This document shows positions 21,465 to 28,619 of a DNA stretch of 35,526 nt, piece after piece (positions within the stretch are counted from its first letter, which is position 1; each line of letters opens with the position of its first letter). A program made the translations under genes and the position numbers. The stretch lies in the NCBI GenBank assembly GCA_022703505.1, contig JAKLDN010000012.1:1-35526 (forward strand). Direction: 5' to 3'. The notes below the pieces were generated by a model, which worked only from the letters and a program-made list of their open reading frames with translations, had not been told where the DNA came from and ran no database searches. This DNA is from Spirochaetota bacterium. Lineage in GTDB: Bacteria; Spirochaetota; Spirochaetia; Treponematales; UBA12059.

Positions 21465-23087
21465 ATGAACGTACGAATCGGAATCGCCCTGACGCTCGCC
21501 GCGGTCTTCGACGCGGCCGTAGGCGCGGAAGGAGGCGGCATGGGGGGCTCGGAAGGCAAGGCGGTAGGGGACGCGAGGGGCAGGGTGTCCGCGCTGCTCC
21601 TCCTGGACGACGAGTACGGCGCGAACTTCCTGATCGAGGACGAAATCCCGAGCATCCTGGAGCAGCTGGAGAGCTACGGATGGAGCCTCACCACGGCGGC
21701 TCCCAAGCCGGAAGTCCGCCCCTGCGCCTGGGGCTCCCGGAACGCCGGTCAGAAACCTTTTCGCCCGGACATCACGGTACGGGACCTGGGGGACCCGTCC
21801 CGGTACGATGTCGTAATCCTCATCCCCGGGAAAACCCAGTCCAATCTCCAGTCCGACCCGGGGGTCCTGGACTTCCTTCGACGGGCCGCGGACCGAGGGA
21901 CCGTTATCGCCGCCTGGTGCCGTTCCAGCCGCATCCTGGCCAAGGCGGGGGTGCTGGAGGGTGTGCGCATCGTCGGCAAGCCGGAATACAGGGCCGAGTA
22001 CGAGGCCGCGGGCGCCTTCCCGGCGGAGGTCCCGTCCCCGGCGGAGACCCCCCCGCCGGTTTCCGACCGGGGGATCGTCACGACCCTCCGGAGCAAGTAC
22101 TACCGGACGGCGATGTGCGAGGAAATCCGCAGGACCGTGGAGTCCTCGGTACCGCGGCTTTCCCGGGAGCGCGAGCCTCCGATCTCCCGGGCTTCCTCCC
22201 CGGCCGTCGCCTTTTTCGCCCGGGCCGGGCAGGAGAGCGAGGCCCGGATCCTGGTCGAGAGCCTTCGCGCCTTCGGGGGTTCCCTCAAGGACGCCCCGGT
22301 CAGCGTCCTTTACCCGGAGGATTCCCCGCTCCGGGACGGCTCGGACCGCCGGGCCCTGGAGAGGCTGGGAGCCGAGCTCGTGCCGTTCCGCGGCGATCCC
22401 AGGGTCATGGCCTTCCCCCTGTCGGACAAGGCGGCCGCGGCCGCGGAGGCGGAGCGCCGGGCCGAAGGCCGGGCGGATGTCCTGGTCTGGCTGGACGCGG
22501 ACACGGTCTTCCTGGATGAGCCCTCGGATTTCCTGCTTCCCCCGGGGATCGCCCTGGCGGCCCGGCCGGTCCACCACAGGCTCATCGGGTCTCCCTACGA
22601 CGAGCCGCCCTCCCCGCTCTGGAAACGTCTCTACGAGTCGGAGGATGTCCCGGAATCGAACCTGTACCCCGTGGTGACCACCGTGGACCGGCAGACGATC
22701 CGGCCCTACTTCAACGCCGGCTGTCTGGTCGTCCGCCCGGAGCGGCGGGTCCTCAGGACCTGGTACGCGGAGCTCGCCCGGTTGATCCGGGATCCCGCGG
22801 TGGTCGAGGAAGCCTCGGAGGTTCCCCGGGGCTCCCTCTTCCTCCACCAGGCGGTGCTTTCGGCGGTCATCCTGTCCCGGATACCCAGGGAGCAGATCGC
22901 GGAACTGCCCTTCCGGTACAACTATCCCCTGGCCCTGCACCGAAGCTGCCCCGAAGACCTGCGCCCCGCTTCCTGGAGCGCCCTGACCACCCTGAGGTAC
23001 GACAGCCTCGGGAACGTGCGCGGGGACGCGTGGAGGATCCTCCCCGCGGAGGGGCTATCCAGAAAGCTCAGAAAGCTTTTTGAATAG
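21465..23087 (+). CDS. Exported DJ-1/PfpI-like domain fused to a glycosyltransferase-like domain
   Basis: A 540-residue protein. MNVRIGIALTLAAVFDAAVGA looks like a signal peptide. Residues 41-225 resemble the DJ-1/PfpI (class I amidotransferase-like) fold: VSALLLLDDEYGANFLIEDEIP, RYDVVILIPG, and TVIAAWCRSSRILAKAGVLEG with Cys152 at the nucleophile-elbow position. Residues 247-500 resemble a GT-A glycosyltransferase: DVLVWLDADTVFLDEP with the DxD-like Asp344/Asp346, and RPYFNAGCLVVRPERRVLRTW near 413-433. I know of no standard family with both. A glycosyltransferase outside the cytoplasm would lack nucleotide sugars, so either the leader is not cleaved or the second domain has another role. 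The ATG at 21465 is chosen for its GGAGGCGGGGA site; the frame is open far upstream inside the AraC gene. Confidence 0.7.
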   Translation: MNVRIGIALTLAAVFDAAVGAEGGGMGGSEGKAVGDARGRVSALLLLDDEYGANFLIEDEIPSILEQLESYGWSLTTAAPKPEVRPCAWGSRNAGQKPFRPDITVRDLGDPSRYDVVILIPGKTQSNLQSDPGVLDFLRRAADRGTVIAAWCRSSRILAKAGVLEGVRIVGKPEYRAEYEAAGAFPAEVPSPAETPPPVSDRGIVTTLRSKYYRTAMCEEIRRTVESSVPRLSREREPPISRASSPAVAFFARAGQESEARILVESLRAFGGSLKDAPVSVLYPEDSPLRDGSDRRALERLGAELVPFRGDPRVMAFPLSDKAAAAAEAERRAEGRADVLVWLDADTVFLDEPSDFLLPPGIALAARPVHHRLIGSPYDEPPSPLWKRLYESEDVPESNLYPVVTTVDRQTIRPYFNAGCLVVRPERRVLRTWYAELARLIRDPAVVEEASEVPRGSLFLHQAVLSAVILSRIPREQIAELPFRYNYPLALHRSCPEDLRPASWSALTTLRYDSLGNVRGDAWRILPAEGLSRKLRKLFE

Positions 23088-23101
23088 CTGGTTTGAAGGT
23101 A

Positions 23102-23138
23102 GCAGTTTTAACGTTCTATTGAGAACGTTAGAAACTGC
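23102..23138. repeat. GCAGTTT..CGTTCT palindrome, copy 1
   Basis: A 37-base near-perfect inverted repeat, GCAGTTTTAACGTTCT - ATTG(A) - AGAACGTTAGAAACTGC, in the gap between two convergent genes. It shares ends and core with the palindrome at 35203-35241 and may also act as a bidirectional terminator. Confidence 0.8.
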
Positions 23139-23140
23139 AA

Positions 23141-23177
23141 GGGGTGTCCAATGAGTAGCCGACGTAGTGGACACCCC
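23141..23177. repeat. GGGGTGTCCA hairpin adjoining the palindrome
   Basis: Ten-base perfect arms GGGGTGTCCA / TGGACACCCC around a 17-base loop, three bases after the previous palindrome. The rest of the 164-base gap (to 23251) is GC-rich with no gene. Confidence 0.75.
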
Positions 23178-23251
23178 GGGCTCGAGGAGCGTTTTCGCGA
23201 TAGGCCGCCCGGGGTTCTCCCGACCGGGGCCCGCCGCCCGACCGGGGGGCC

Positions 23252-23803
23252 TCAGGAAACGGAGACCCCGTCCTTCCCGAGTATCAATTCCGAGTAGGTA
23301 CGCTTCTCGATCGCGGATTCGGGGACCCCCGCCTTGGCCAGGGCGGCCTTGAGTCCCTCCCGGGCCGCCTCCAGCGCGGCCGGGGAGTCGGTCGCAAGCA
23401 GGCGTTCGATCTCCAGGAATGTACCGGCGCCCTCGACCCGGAGGATCTCCAGGGTCATCCCCTCGTATTCATAGGCCGCTCCGACCTTTCGTTTGCGGTA
23501 GTACGGCTCGCAGCCGATTCTCCGCACGAACTCGTCGAAGACCGCGGGGTCCGAGATCTCGAATTCCCGCTCCTGGTTCATCTCGAACCCGCCCTCGAGG
23601 CGCTTGGACTTGAAGGTGACCACGAAGGAATCCCCCTCGGAGCGCACCCGGAAACCTCGGGTTCCGCGCCGGTCCCGCCATCCCGGGCCGTGCCAGTAGG
23701 AATCGCTCTTGTCCACCTTCTTGACGAACCGGGCGAAGGCGGCGACCCGCCCCTCCACGGCCCCGGGATCCTCGATCCGGGCCTTGAGCTCCACCTCCAG
23801 CAC
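23252..23803 (-). CDS. CYTH-domain protein (class IV adenylate cyclase / triphosphatase type)
   Basis: A 183-residue CYTH (CyaB/thiamine triphosphatase) tunnel protein. VLEVELKAR at the N-terminus carries the signature ExExK. Further charged strand residues follow: DSYWHGP, RGFRVRSEGDSFVVTFKSKR, NQEREFEISD, YYRKRKVGAAYEYEGMTLEILRVEGAGTFLEIERLL. These line a tunnel that binds triphosphates with metal. Members make cyclic AMP or hydrolyse tripolyphosphate or thiamine triphosphate; the substrate cannot be chosen here. The start is GTG at 23803, 2 bases after the gpmI stop, with GAGGGG upstream; the frame is open further back only inside gpmI. Confidence 0.88.
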   Translation of the reverse strand: MLEVELKARIEDPGAVEGRVAAFARFVKKVDKSDSYWHGPGWRDRRGTRGFRVRSEGDSFVVTFKSKRLEGGFEMNQEREFEISDPAVFDEFVRRIGCEPYYRKRKVGAAYEYEGMTLEILRVEGAGTFLEIERLLATDSPAALEAAREGLKAALAKAGVPESAIEKRTYSELILGKDGVSVS

Positions 23804-23805
23804 GG

Positions 23806-25464
23806 TCAGCCCCTCGCCCGGAGGACCGCCGGGTCGTAGCCCTCGGGGGGCTCGAAGCCCAGAAGCCGCGCGCAGGTGGCCGCCAGGGAGCTGATGCCCA
23901 GGCCCGACGCCAGCTCGGTCTCGTATTCGCCCTTGTACTCGGGGTCGTAGATCACGCAGGGCACGGGGTTCAGGGAGTGGCTGGTCTTGGCCTTGGGGGT
24001 TCCGTCGGGCTTCCGGGAAACCTGGCCGGTCTTCTTGTCGTGCTCGTACATGTCGTCCGAGTTCCCGTGGTCCGCGGTCAGGATCAGGATGCCCCCGGCC
24101 TTCTCCACGGCGGCGCGCAGGCGGCCGATCTGGAGGTCCATGGCCTCCAGGGAGCAGACCACCGCCGGGAAGACCCCGGTGTGTCCGACCATGTCCCCGT
24201 TGGGGAAGTTGACCCGGATGAAGCCGTACTTTCCGGAGGGTATCTCCTCGAGGAGCCGGTCCGTGATCTGGGCGCACTGCATCCAGGGCCGCTGCTCGAA
24301 GGGAAGCCGGTCGCTGGGGATCTCGACGTAGTCCTCCAGGGCCTCGTCGAACTTCCCGGTGCGGTTCCCGTTGAAGAAGTAGGTGACGTGCCCGAATTTC
24401 TGGGTCTCCGAGATGGCCAGCTGGCGGACCTTGGACGCCGCCAGGTACTCCCCCAGGGTCCGGTCGATGGAGGGGGGCTCCACCAGGTACTGGGCGGGCA
24501 CGTGGAGGTCCCCGTCGTACTCCATCATCCCCGCGTACTGGACCCTGGGACGGCGTACCCGGTCGAACTTGTCGAAGTCGTCCCGCTCGAAGGCCGCCGT
24601 GATCTCCAGGGCCCGGTCCCCCCGGAAGTTGAAGTACACCACCGAGTCCCCGTCCTCGATGATTCCGACGGGCTTGCCGTCCTTCACCACCACGAATTCC
24701 CCGAGGTCCTGGTCGATGACCGAGGGTTTCTCGGCGCGGTAGGCCAGGACGGCCTCCCGGGCGCTCGGGAAGGCCCGGCCCCTGCCCAGGACGTGGGCTT
24801 CCCAGCCTCGCCGGACCATCTCCCAGTCCGCCCCGTAGCGGTCCATGGTGATGTACATGCGCCCGCCCCCGGAGGCGATCCTGTAGTCGAGGCCCCTGCC
24901 GTTGAACCCGGCCAGGAAGGCCTCGAAGGGATCCAGGTAGTCCAGGGCGCTCTGCTCTCCCACGTCCCGGCCGTCGAAGAGGGGATGGATGCGGACCGCC
25001 TTGACCCCCTCCTCCGCGGCGCGGCCGATCAGGGCCTTCAGGTGGTCCAGATGCGAGTGTACGTTCCCGTCGGAAAAAAGGCCGATGAAGTGGAGCTTCC
25101 CGCCGGAAGCCCGCACGTTGGCCACGAGCTTCTTCCAGGTCTCACCCCGGAAGATGGCCCCGGTGTCGATGGAGGCGGAGACCAGCTTGGCTCCCTGGGC
25201 GAAGACCCGTCCGCAGCCGATGGCGTTGTGTCCGACCTCGGAATTTCCCATGTCCTCATCCGAGGGCAACCCCACGGCGGTGCCGTGGGCCTTGAGCAAG
25301 GTTCGCGGGCAGGACGCCTCCAGGGACCGGAAGTTGGGCATGAGGGCGCGCCGCACCGCGTCCCCTTCCTCGTATGCGCCGTACCCGACGCCGTCCATCA
25401 CCACCAGGACCACGGGACCTCTCCGTCCCTTCCAATTCGGATCGCGCTTCAGGGAGCCGAGCAT
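23806..25464 (-). CDS. gpmI: 2,3-bisphosphoglycerate-independent phosphoglycerate mutase
   Basis: A 552-residue iPGM, a two-manganese glycolytic enzyme that converts 3- to 2-phosphoglycerate. VVLVVMDGVGYG near 18-29 has the first metal Asp; MGNSEVGHNAIGCG near 72-85 contains the catalytic Ser; PLFDGRDVGEQSA near 160, VNFPNGDMVGHTG near 425 and LTADHGNSDDMYEHD near 463 supply the other metal and substrate ligands. The length slightly exceeds the common 510. The ATG at 25464 follows AGGAGGGG. It is followed by the CYTH gene with a 2-base gap. Confidence 0.95.
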   Translation of the reverse strand: MLGSLKRDPNWKGRRGPVVLVVMDGVGYGAYEEGDAVRRALMPNFRSLEASCPRTLLKAHGTAVGLPSDEDMGNSEVGHNAIGCGRVFAQGAKLVSASIDTGAIFRGETWKKLVANVRASGGKLHFIGLFSDGNVHSHLDHLKALIGRAAEEGVKAVRIHPLFDGRDVGEQSALDYLDPFEAFLAGFNGRGLDYRIASGGGRMYITMDRYGADWEMVRRGWEAHVLGRGRAFPSAREAVLAYRAEKPSVIDQDLGEFVVVKDGKPVGIIEDGDSVVYFNFRGDRALEITAAFERDDFDKFDRVRRPRVQYAGMMEYDGDLHVPAQYLVEPPSIDRTLGEYLAASKVRQLAISETQKFGHVTYFFNGNRTGKFDEALEDYVEIPSDRLPFEQRPWMQCAQITDRLLEEIPSGKYGFIRVNFPNGDMVGHTGVFPAVVCSLEAMDLQIGRLRAAVEKAGGILILTADHGNSDDMYEHDKKTGQVSRKPDGTPKAKTSHSLNPVPCVIYDPEYKGEYETELASGLGISSLAATCARLLGFEPPEGYDPAVLRARG

Positions 25465-25517
25465 ATCCCCTCCTAGGGTTCAGCGGAACGGACCGCCTGC
25501 GTGTCGATGGGTTACAA

Positions 25518-25544
25518 GGTATAGAAACGGGCCGAGGATTTCAA
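25518..25544 (-). promoter_or_regulatory. Possible gpmI promoter
   Basis: On the minus strand TTGAAA (25539-25544) and TATACC (25518-25523) with a 15-base spacer, shorter than ideal. It lies in the 88-base gap between apt and gpmI, the largest gap within this gene run. Confidence 0.4.
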
Positions 25545-25552
25545 CGACCGGA

Positions 25553-26086
25553 TCATTCCCCGAAGTATTCGATCAGGGTCCGCACGGGCAGGCCCTCCAG
25601 GACCCGGTCGTACTGGAGGAAGGGCAATCCGATGACGCAGAACACCCCGACGGGCCGGGCGCCCGCCTCGGAAAGGAGGTCCGCGGCGGCCCGGAGGGTC
25701 CCCCCGGTGGCCACCAGGTCGTCCACGATCAGGACTCGGCCCCCGGCCGGAATGTCCTCGGCGTGCATCTCGATCTCCGCCTGGCCGTACTCCAGGGCGT
25801 AGGACTTGGACACCGTGCGTCCCGGGAGCTTTCCCTTCTTGCGAACCAGGATCAAGGGCAGGCCCAGGCGCTGGGCGAAGGGGGCCGCGAAGAGGAAGCC
25901 CCGGGACTCGATCGCGGCCACGGCGTCGACGGCCTCGCCCTTGTAGAGCTTGACCATGGCGTCCACGCAGTACTCGAAGGCGGCGGGGTTCATCAGGATG
26001 CTCGTGATGTCGTAGAACAGTATGCCTTTCTTGGGAAAGTCGGGCACCTTGCGGATGGCGTCGTCGAGGTTGAATCCCTGTGCCAT
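25553..26086 (-). CDS. apt: Adenine phosphoribosyltransferase
   Basis: A 177-residue type I phosphoribosyltransferase that salvages adenine to AMP with PRPP. The PRPP loop VLIVDDLVATGGTL lies at about 120-133; VAAIESRGFLFAAPFAQRLGLPLILVRKKGKLPG near 57-90 and the N-terminal IRKVPDFPKKGILFYDITSILMNP are APRT-specific. The length matches the family. CGAGGATTATC precedes the ATG. With cdd nearby it represents nucleobase/nucleoside salvage. Confidence 0.95.
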   Translation of the reverse strand: MAQGFNLDDAIRKVPDFPKKGILFYDITSILMNPAAFEYCVDAMVKLYKGEAVDAVAAIESRGFLFAAPFAQRLGLPLILVRKKGKLPGRTVSKSYALEYGQAEIEMHAEDIPAGGRVLIVDDLVATGGTLRAAADLLSEAGARPVGVFCVIGLPFLQYDRVLEGLPVRTLIEYFGE

Positions 26087-26104
26087 GATAATCCTCGGGT
26101 TGGG

Positions 26105-26509
26105 TCAGAAATCCATCGCCGTCTTGAACCAGGCGGCCACGGCCGCGGGTCCCGATCCTACGTCGAGATCCTGGCCGGTGAGGGAGATGTCCGAGTCCTT
26201 CAAGGAGGCCTTGAGCGCCGCCACTCCCTTGGATCCCGGGGGGCCGAAGAACGCCGCCCTGCGGCCCGCCAGGTTGATCCCCCGGAAGAGCCTGCGAAGC
26301 TCCGCGTAGGAAGGGGAATCCGGAGCGTGGGCCCCGAACACGAACAGGCGAGATGCCAGAACCTCCGAAACGGTGACGGTCGAGGCGGTCCGGAGGCGGA
26401 CGGCGGCGCCGGCCGCTTCCGCCAGCCGCTCCATGTCCCGGGCCGCCTGAGCCAGGTCCTCCCGGGCATCTTCGTAGACGATCAGGGTTTTCGGTTTGGT
26501 GGCTTTCAC
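26105..26509 (-). CDS. Flavodoxin-like fold protein
   Basis: A 134-residue protein with a flavodoxin-like pattern: TLIVYEDAREDLAQAARDM as first strand and helix, SRLFVFGAHAPDSPSYAELRRLFRGIN as the middle strand, GRRAAFFGPPGSKGVAALKASLKDS as the fourth. The N-terminal phosphate loop (usually T/S-x-T-G-x-T) is replaced by EDAREDL, so FMN binding is doubtful. The start is GTG at 26509; a consensus promoter ends 6 bases upstream, implying a leaderless message. It precedes apt by 18 bases. No specific function can be given. Confidence 0.65.
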   Translation of the reverse strand: MKATKPKTLIVYEDAREDLAQAARDMERLAEAAGAAVRLRTASTVTVSEVLASRLFVFGAHAPDSPSYAELRRLFRGINLAGRRAAFFGPPGSKGVAALKASLKDSDISLTGQDLDVGSGPAAVAAWFKTAMDF

Positions 26510-26515
26510 ATTTCC

Positions 26516-26544
26516 ATACTAGTACGGCCGCTAGGGGCTGTCAA
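26516..26544 (-). promoter_or_regulatory. Consensus promoter of the flavodoxin-like gene, leaderless
   Basis: On the minus strand TTGACA (26539-26544), 17-base spacer, TAGTAT (26516-26521). The transcription start should fall at the GTG start codon (26509). The -35 lies inside the end of the upstream coding sequence. Confidence 0.75.
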
Positions 26545-26989
26545 CTCTCGCCTTTGCCGCCGCCTTGCGGGTCCGGGAGGCGCGGATCACGGCGTCCAGG
26601 GCCCCGACGCCCACCGAAAGCAGGGCGGCGGTCCCGATGGAGGCCAGGATCTCGGGGGTGGTGGGCTTGTAGGAGTACTCGCTCTTGAGCGGCCAGGGCG
26701 CGTAGAAGGGATCGTATCCGGACCGGGCGTACCGGGAGATGTCGAACCCCAGGTTGGAATAGAAAAGCATGATGGGGAAGGCCCCGAAGGCGACGATCTC
26801 GAACCGCCGCAGGCCGGTCAGGAAGGGAGAACGGTCCTCGGGGACGAAGGCCCCGGGCAGGGCATCCGGCGCGGCCCGGACCGGGAGTGCCGGCTCCGGG
26901 ACCGCAGGGGCTTCCTGGGCCCGGGCGCCCGGGACGGCGGATGTCCAGGCCAGGGCCGCCGCGGCCAGGATCGCCGGAAACCTCCTCAC
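26531..26989 (-). CDS. Small exported or membrane protein of unknown function
   Basis: A 152-residue protein. The first 24 residues (RRFPAILAAAALAWTSAVPGARA) are a signal peptide with cleavage likely before QEAPAVPEP. Two hydrophobic stretches follow, FEIVAFGAFPIMLFYSNLGF near 63-82 and ILASIGTAALLSVGVGALDAVI near 114-135, with a basic tail. The GTG start at 26989 overlaps the stop of the YggS gene by 4 bases (GTGA), so it is translationally coupled. The P.YAPWPLKSEY segment is reminiscent of small spirochaete membrane proteins; I cannot assign a role. Confidence 0.7.
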   Translation of the reverse strand: MRRFPAILAAAALAWTSAVPGARAQEAPAVPEPALPVRAAPDALPGAFVPEDRSPFLTGLRRFEIVAFGAFPIMLFYSNLGFDISRYARSGYDPFYAPWPLKSEYSYKPTTPEILASIGTAALLSVGVGALDAVIRASRTRKAAAKARVDSP

Positions 26990-27696
26990 GCCGGATCCCT
27001 TTTCCCGAAGAGGACGGTGCCCAGGCGCAGGAGGGTCGCCCCCTCCTCCACGGCGATCTCGAAATCGTTGGACATGCCCATGGACAGGGTGTCGAAGTCC
27101 GGGAAAGACCCGGAGGTGTCGATTTCCTCAAACAGGGCACCCAGGGCCCGGAAGGAGGCCCGGACGGCCGCCGCGTCGTCCGTGTACGGGGCCATGGTCA
27201 TGAGCCCCCGAAGCCGGAGGTTCCCGAGGCCGCGGAGCCTTTCGCAGGCCTCCAGGGCGGATCCTCGGTCCGGGAAGCCGCTCTTGGATTCCTCTCCGGT
27301 GTGGAGCTCCAGGAGGATGTCCATCCTGCGGCCCGCTGCGGCGGCCCTGCGCTCGAGTTCCCCCAGGAGGTCCGGGGAGTCCACGGACTGGATGCAGGAA
27401 AACAGCTCGACGGCCTTCTTCACCTTGTTGCCCTGGAGGTGGCCGATCATGTGGACTTCCGCGTCCGGCCGCCGGACCAGGAAGTCCGGATACTTGTCCA
27501 GGGCCTCCTGGACCCGGTTCTCGCCGAAGACCCGGATCCCGGCTTCGTAGGCGGCCTGGACGGCCTCCAGGGGATGGAATTTGGTCACCCCCAGGATCGA
27601 TATCGTCCGGGGATCCCGGCCTGATCGTTCCGCGGCCTTCGCTATCCGGATCCGTACGTCCTCGAGCCGTTCCCCCACGAAACCGTAGTCCCCCAT
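26986..27696 (-). CDS. YggS/PLPBP family pyridoxal-phosphate homeostasis protein
   Basis: A 236-residue single-domain PLP-binding barrel. ILGVTKFHP near 34-42 contains the PLP lysine; VFGENRVQEALDK near 56, HMIGHLQGNKVKKA near 81, SVDS near 103, HTGEESKSGF near 131 and LSMGMSNDFEIAVEEGATLLRLGTVLFG near 203-230 are diagnostic. Members buffer PLP and affect amino-acid balance; no catalysis is established. The ATG at 27696 is preferred (GGAAGGGGAGGGGC upstream); the frame continues to 27744 with an unconserved arginine/glycine-rich leader. Confidence 0.92.
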   Translation of the reverse strand: MGDYGFVGERLEDVRIRIAKAAERSGRDPRTISILGVTKFHPLEAVQAAYEAGIRVFGENRVQEALDKYPDFLVRRPDAEVHMIGHLQGNKVKKAVELFSCIQSVDSPDLLGELERRAAAAGRRMDILLELHTGEESKSGFPDRGSALEACERLRGLGNLRLRGLMTMAPYTDDAAAVRASFRALGALFEEIDTSGSFPDFDTLSMGMSNDFEIAVEEGATLLRLGTVLFGKRDPA

Positions 27697-27740
27697 GCCC
27701 CTCCCCTTCCCGCCTCTTCCTTCCCGCGGACGGGCTTGCC

Positions 27741-28619
27741 TCAATCGACCTGGAGCGCGCCGCCGGTTTCCCTCTCGTTTCCCGCGTGATCGGAGACGAT
27801 GAGGGCGATGGTCGTCCGCCCCCGGGCCAGGAGGAAGCTGCCCAGCCGGATCCTGCCGTCCGGCAGGAAATAGGACCGGGAGTCCAGGCGGGCGGAGCCG
27901 AAGAACCGCAACCGCCCGGATTCCGCCCGGGCGGCGTCGTACAGGTAGCGTGCGGCCTCCTTGCCGTCCACGAGCAGGCGTATGGAATACGGGGCCCGGG
28001 GGCGGGCATCCGAGGCCGCCAGAGGGTCCTGAATGTCCGCGATGATCTCATAGGTTCCCTGGCGGACCGACCGGGTTTCCCCCAGGGGCAGGACCTTCCC
28101 CCCCGAGGAGAGGTAGACCCCCCGGACGAGGGGCGCCCGGTCGTCGCGGACCGGGGGCAGGAGGACCTGGGGATTCAGGTACTGCCGCTTGATCCGGTCG
28201 TAGAGGGTGAACGAAAGCTCCCGCCCCGTCCGGAAACCCGAGAGCCCTGCCCTTCCGAGAATATCCCCGGAGGATACGGCGCGGAGGTACCGCGGCAGGC
28301 TTCCCCGCTCCAGCCGGGCGTATACGCTGATCATTCCGTCCGGATGGCTAAGGGCCACGAATCCCCCCAGGGGACAGGGTAGGCCGGAGGGCAGCCTGTC
28401 GCCGTCGAAGGAGAAGCTGATTTCCCCGGCCCCGATGGCCCGGACCTGCGCGCCTTCGGGACCCGCGGTCATGGAGGGATGGAACCGGCCCGATTCATGG
28501 CTGCCGAAGGTGAGGACCGGCACGCCCCCGGCCACGGGCCACTCCAGGGATCCCAGGCCCGCGGCGGGGATCGCGAGCGCGAGGAGGGACCCTATCAGCC
28601 GACGCACCTTCGGTCCCAT
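27741..28619 (-). CDS. Exported LytM/M23-like protein with degenerate active site
   Basis: A 292-residue protein with an N-terminal signal (VRRLIGSLLALAIPAAGLGS). Residues 26-150 follow the M23 layout (WPVAGG, RFHPSMTAG, GAQVRAIGAGEI, FVALSHPDGMISVYARL, VSSGDILGRAGLSG, RELSFTLYD). The expected HxGxD is HPSMT and the expected HxH is LSFTL, so zinc ligands are missing. Such degenerate LytM domains (as in EnvC/NlpD) bind rather than cut peptidoglycan or activate amidases. The remaining residues (165-292) are beta-rich, Ig-like. The ATG directly follows the TGA of the upstream gene, indicating an operon. Confidence 0.75.
   Translation of the reverse strand: MGPKVRRLIGSLLALAIPAAGLGSLEWPVAGGVPVLTFGSHESGRFHPSMTAGPEGAQVRAIGAGEISFSFDGDRLPSGLPCPLGGFVALSHPDGMISVYARLERGSLPRYLRAVSSGDILGRAGLSGFRTGRELSFTLYDRIKRQYLNPQVLLPPVRDDRAPLVRGVYLSSGGKVLPLGETRSVRQGTYEIIADIQDPLAASDARPRAPYSIRLLVDGKEAARYLYDAARAESGRLRFFGSARLDSRSYFLPDGRIRLGSFLLARGRTTIALIVSDHAGNERETGGALQVD

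Noticed and set aside
24989-27550. An 853-codon plus-strand open frame
   Set aside because: Antisense to gpmI, apt, flavodoxin-like and yggS genes, all of which have family motifs and ribosome binding sites.
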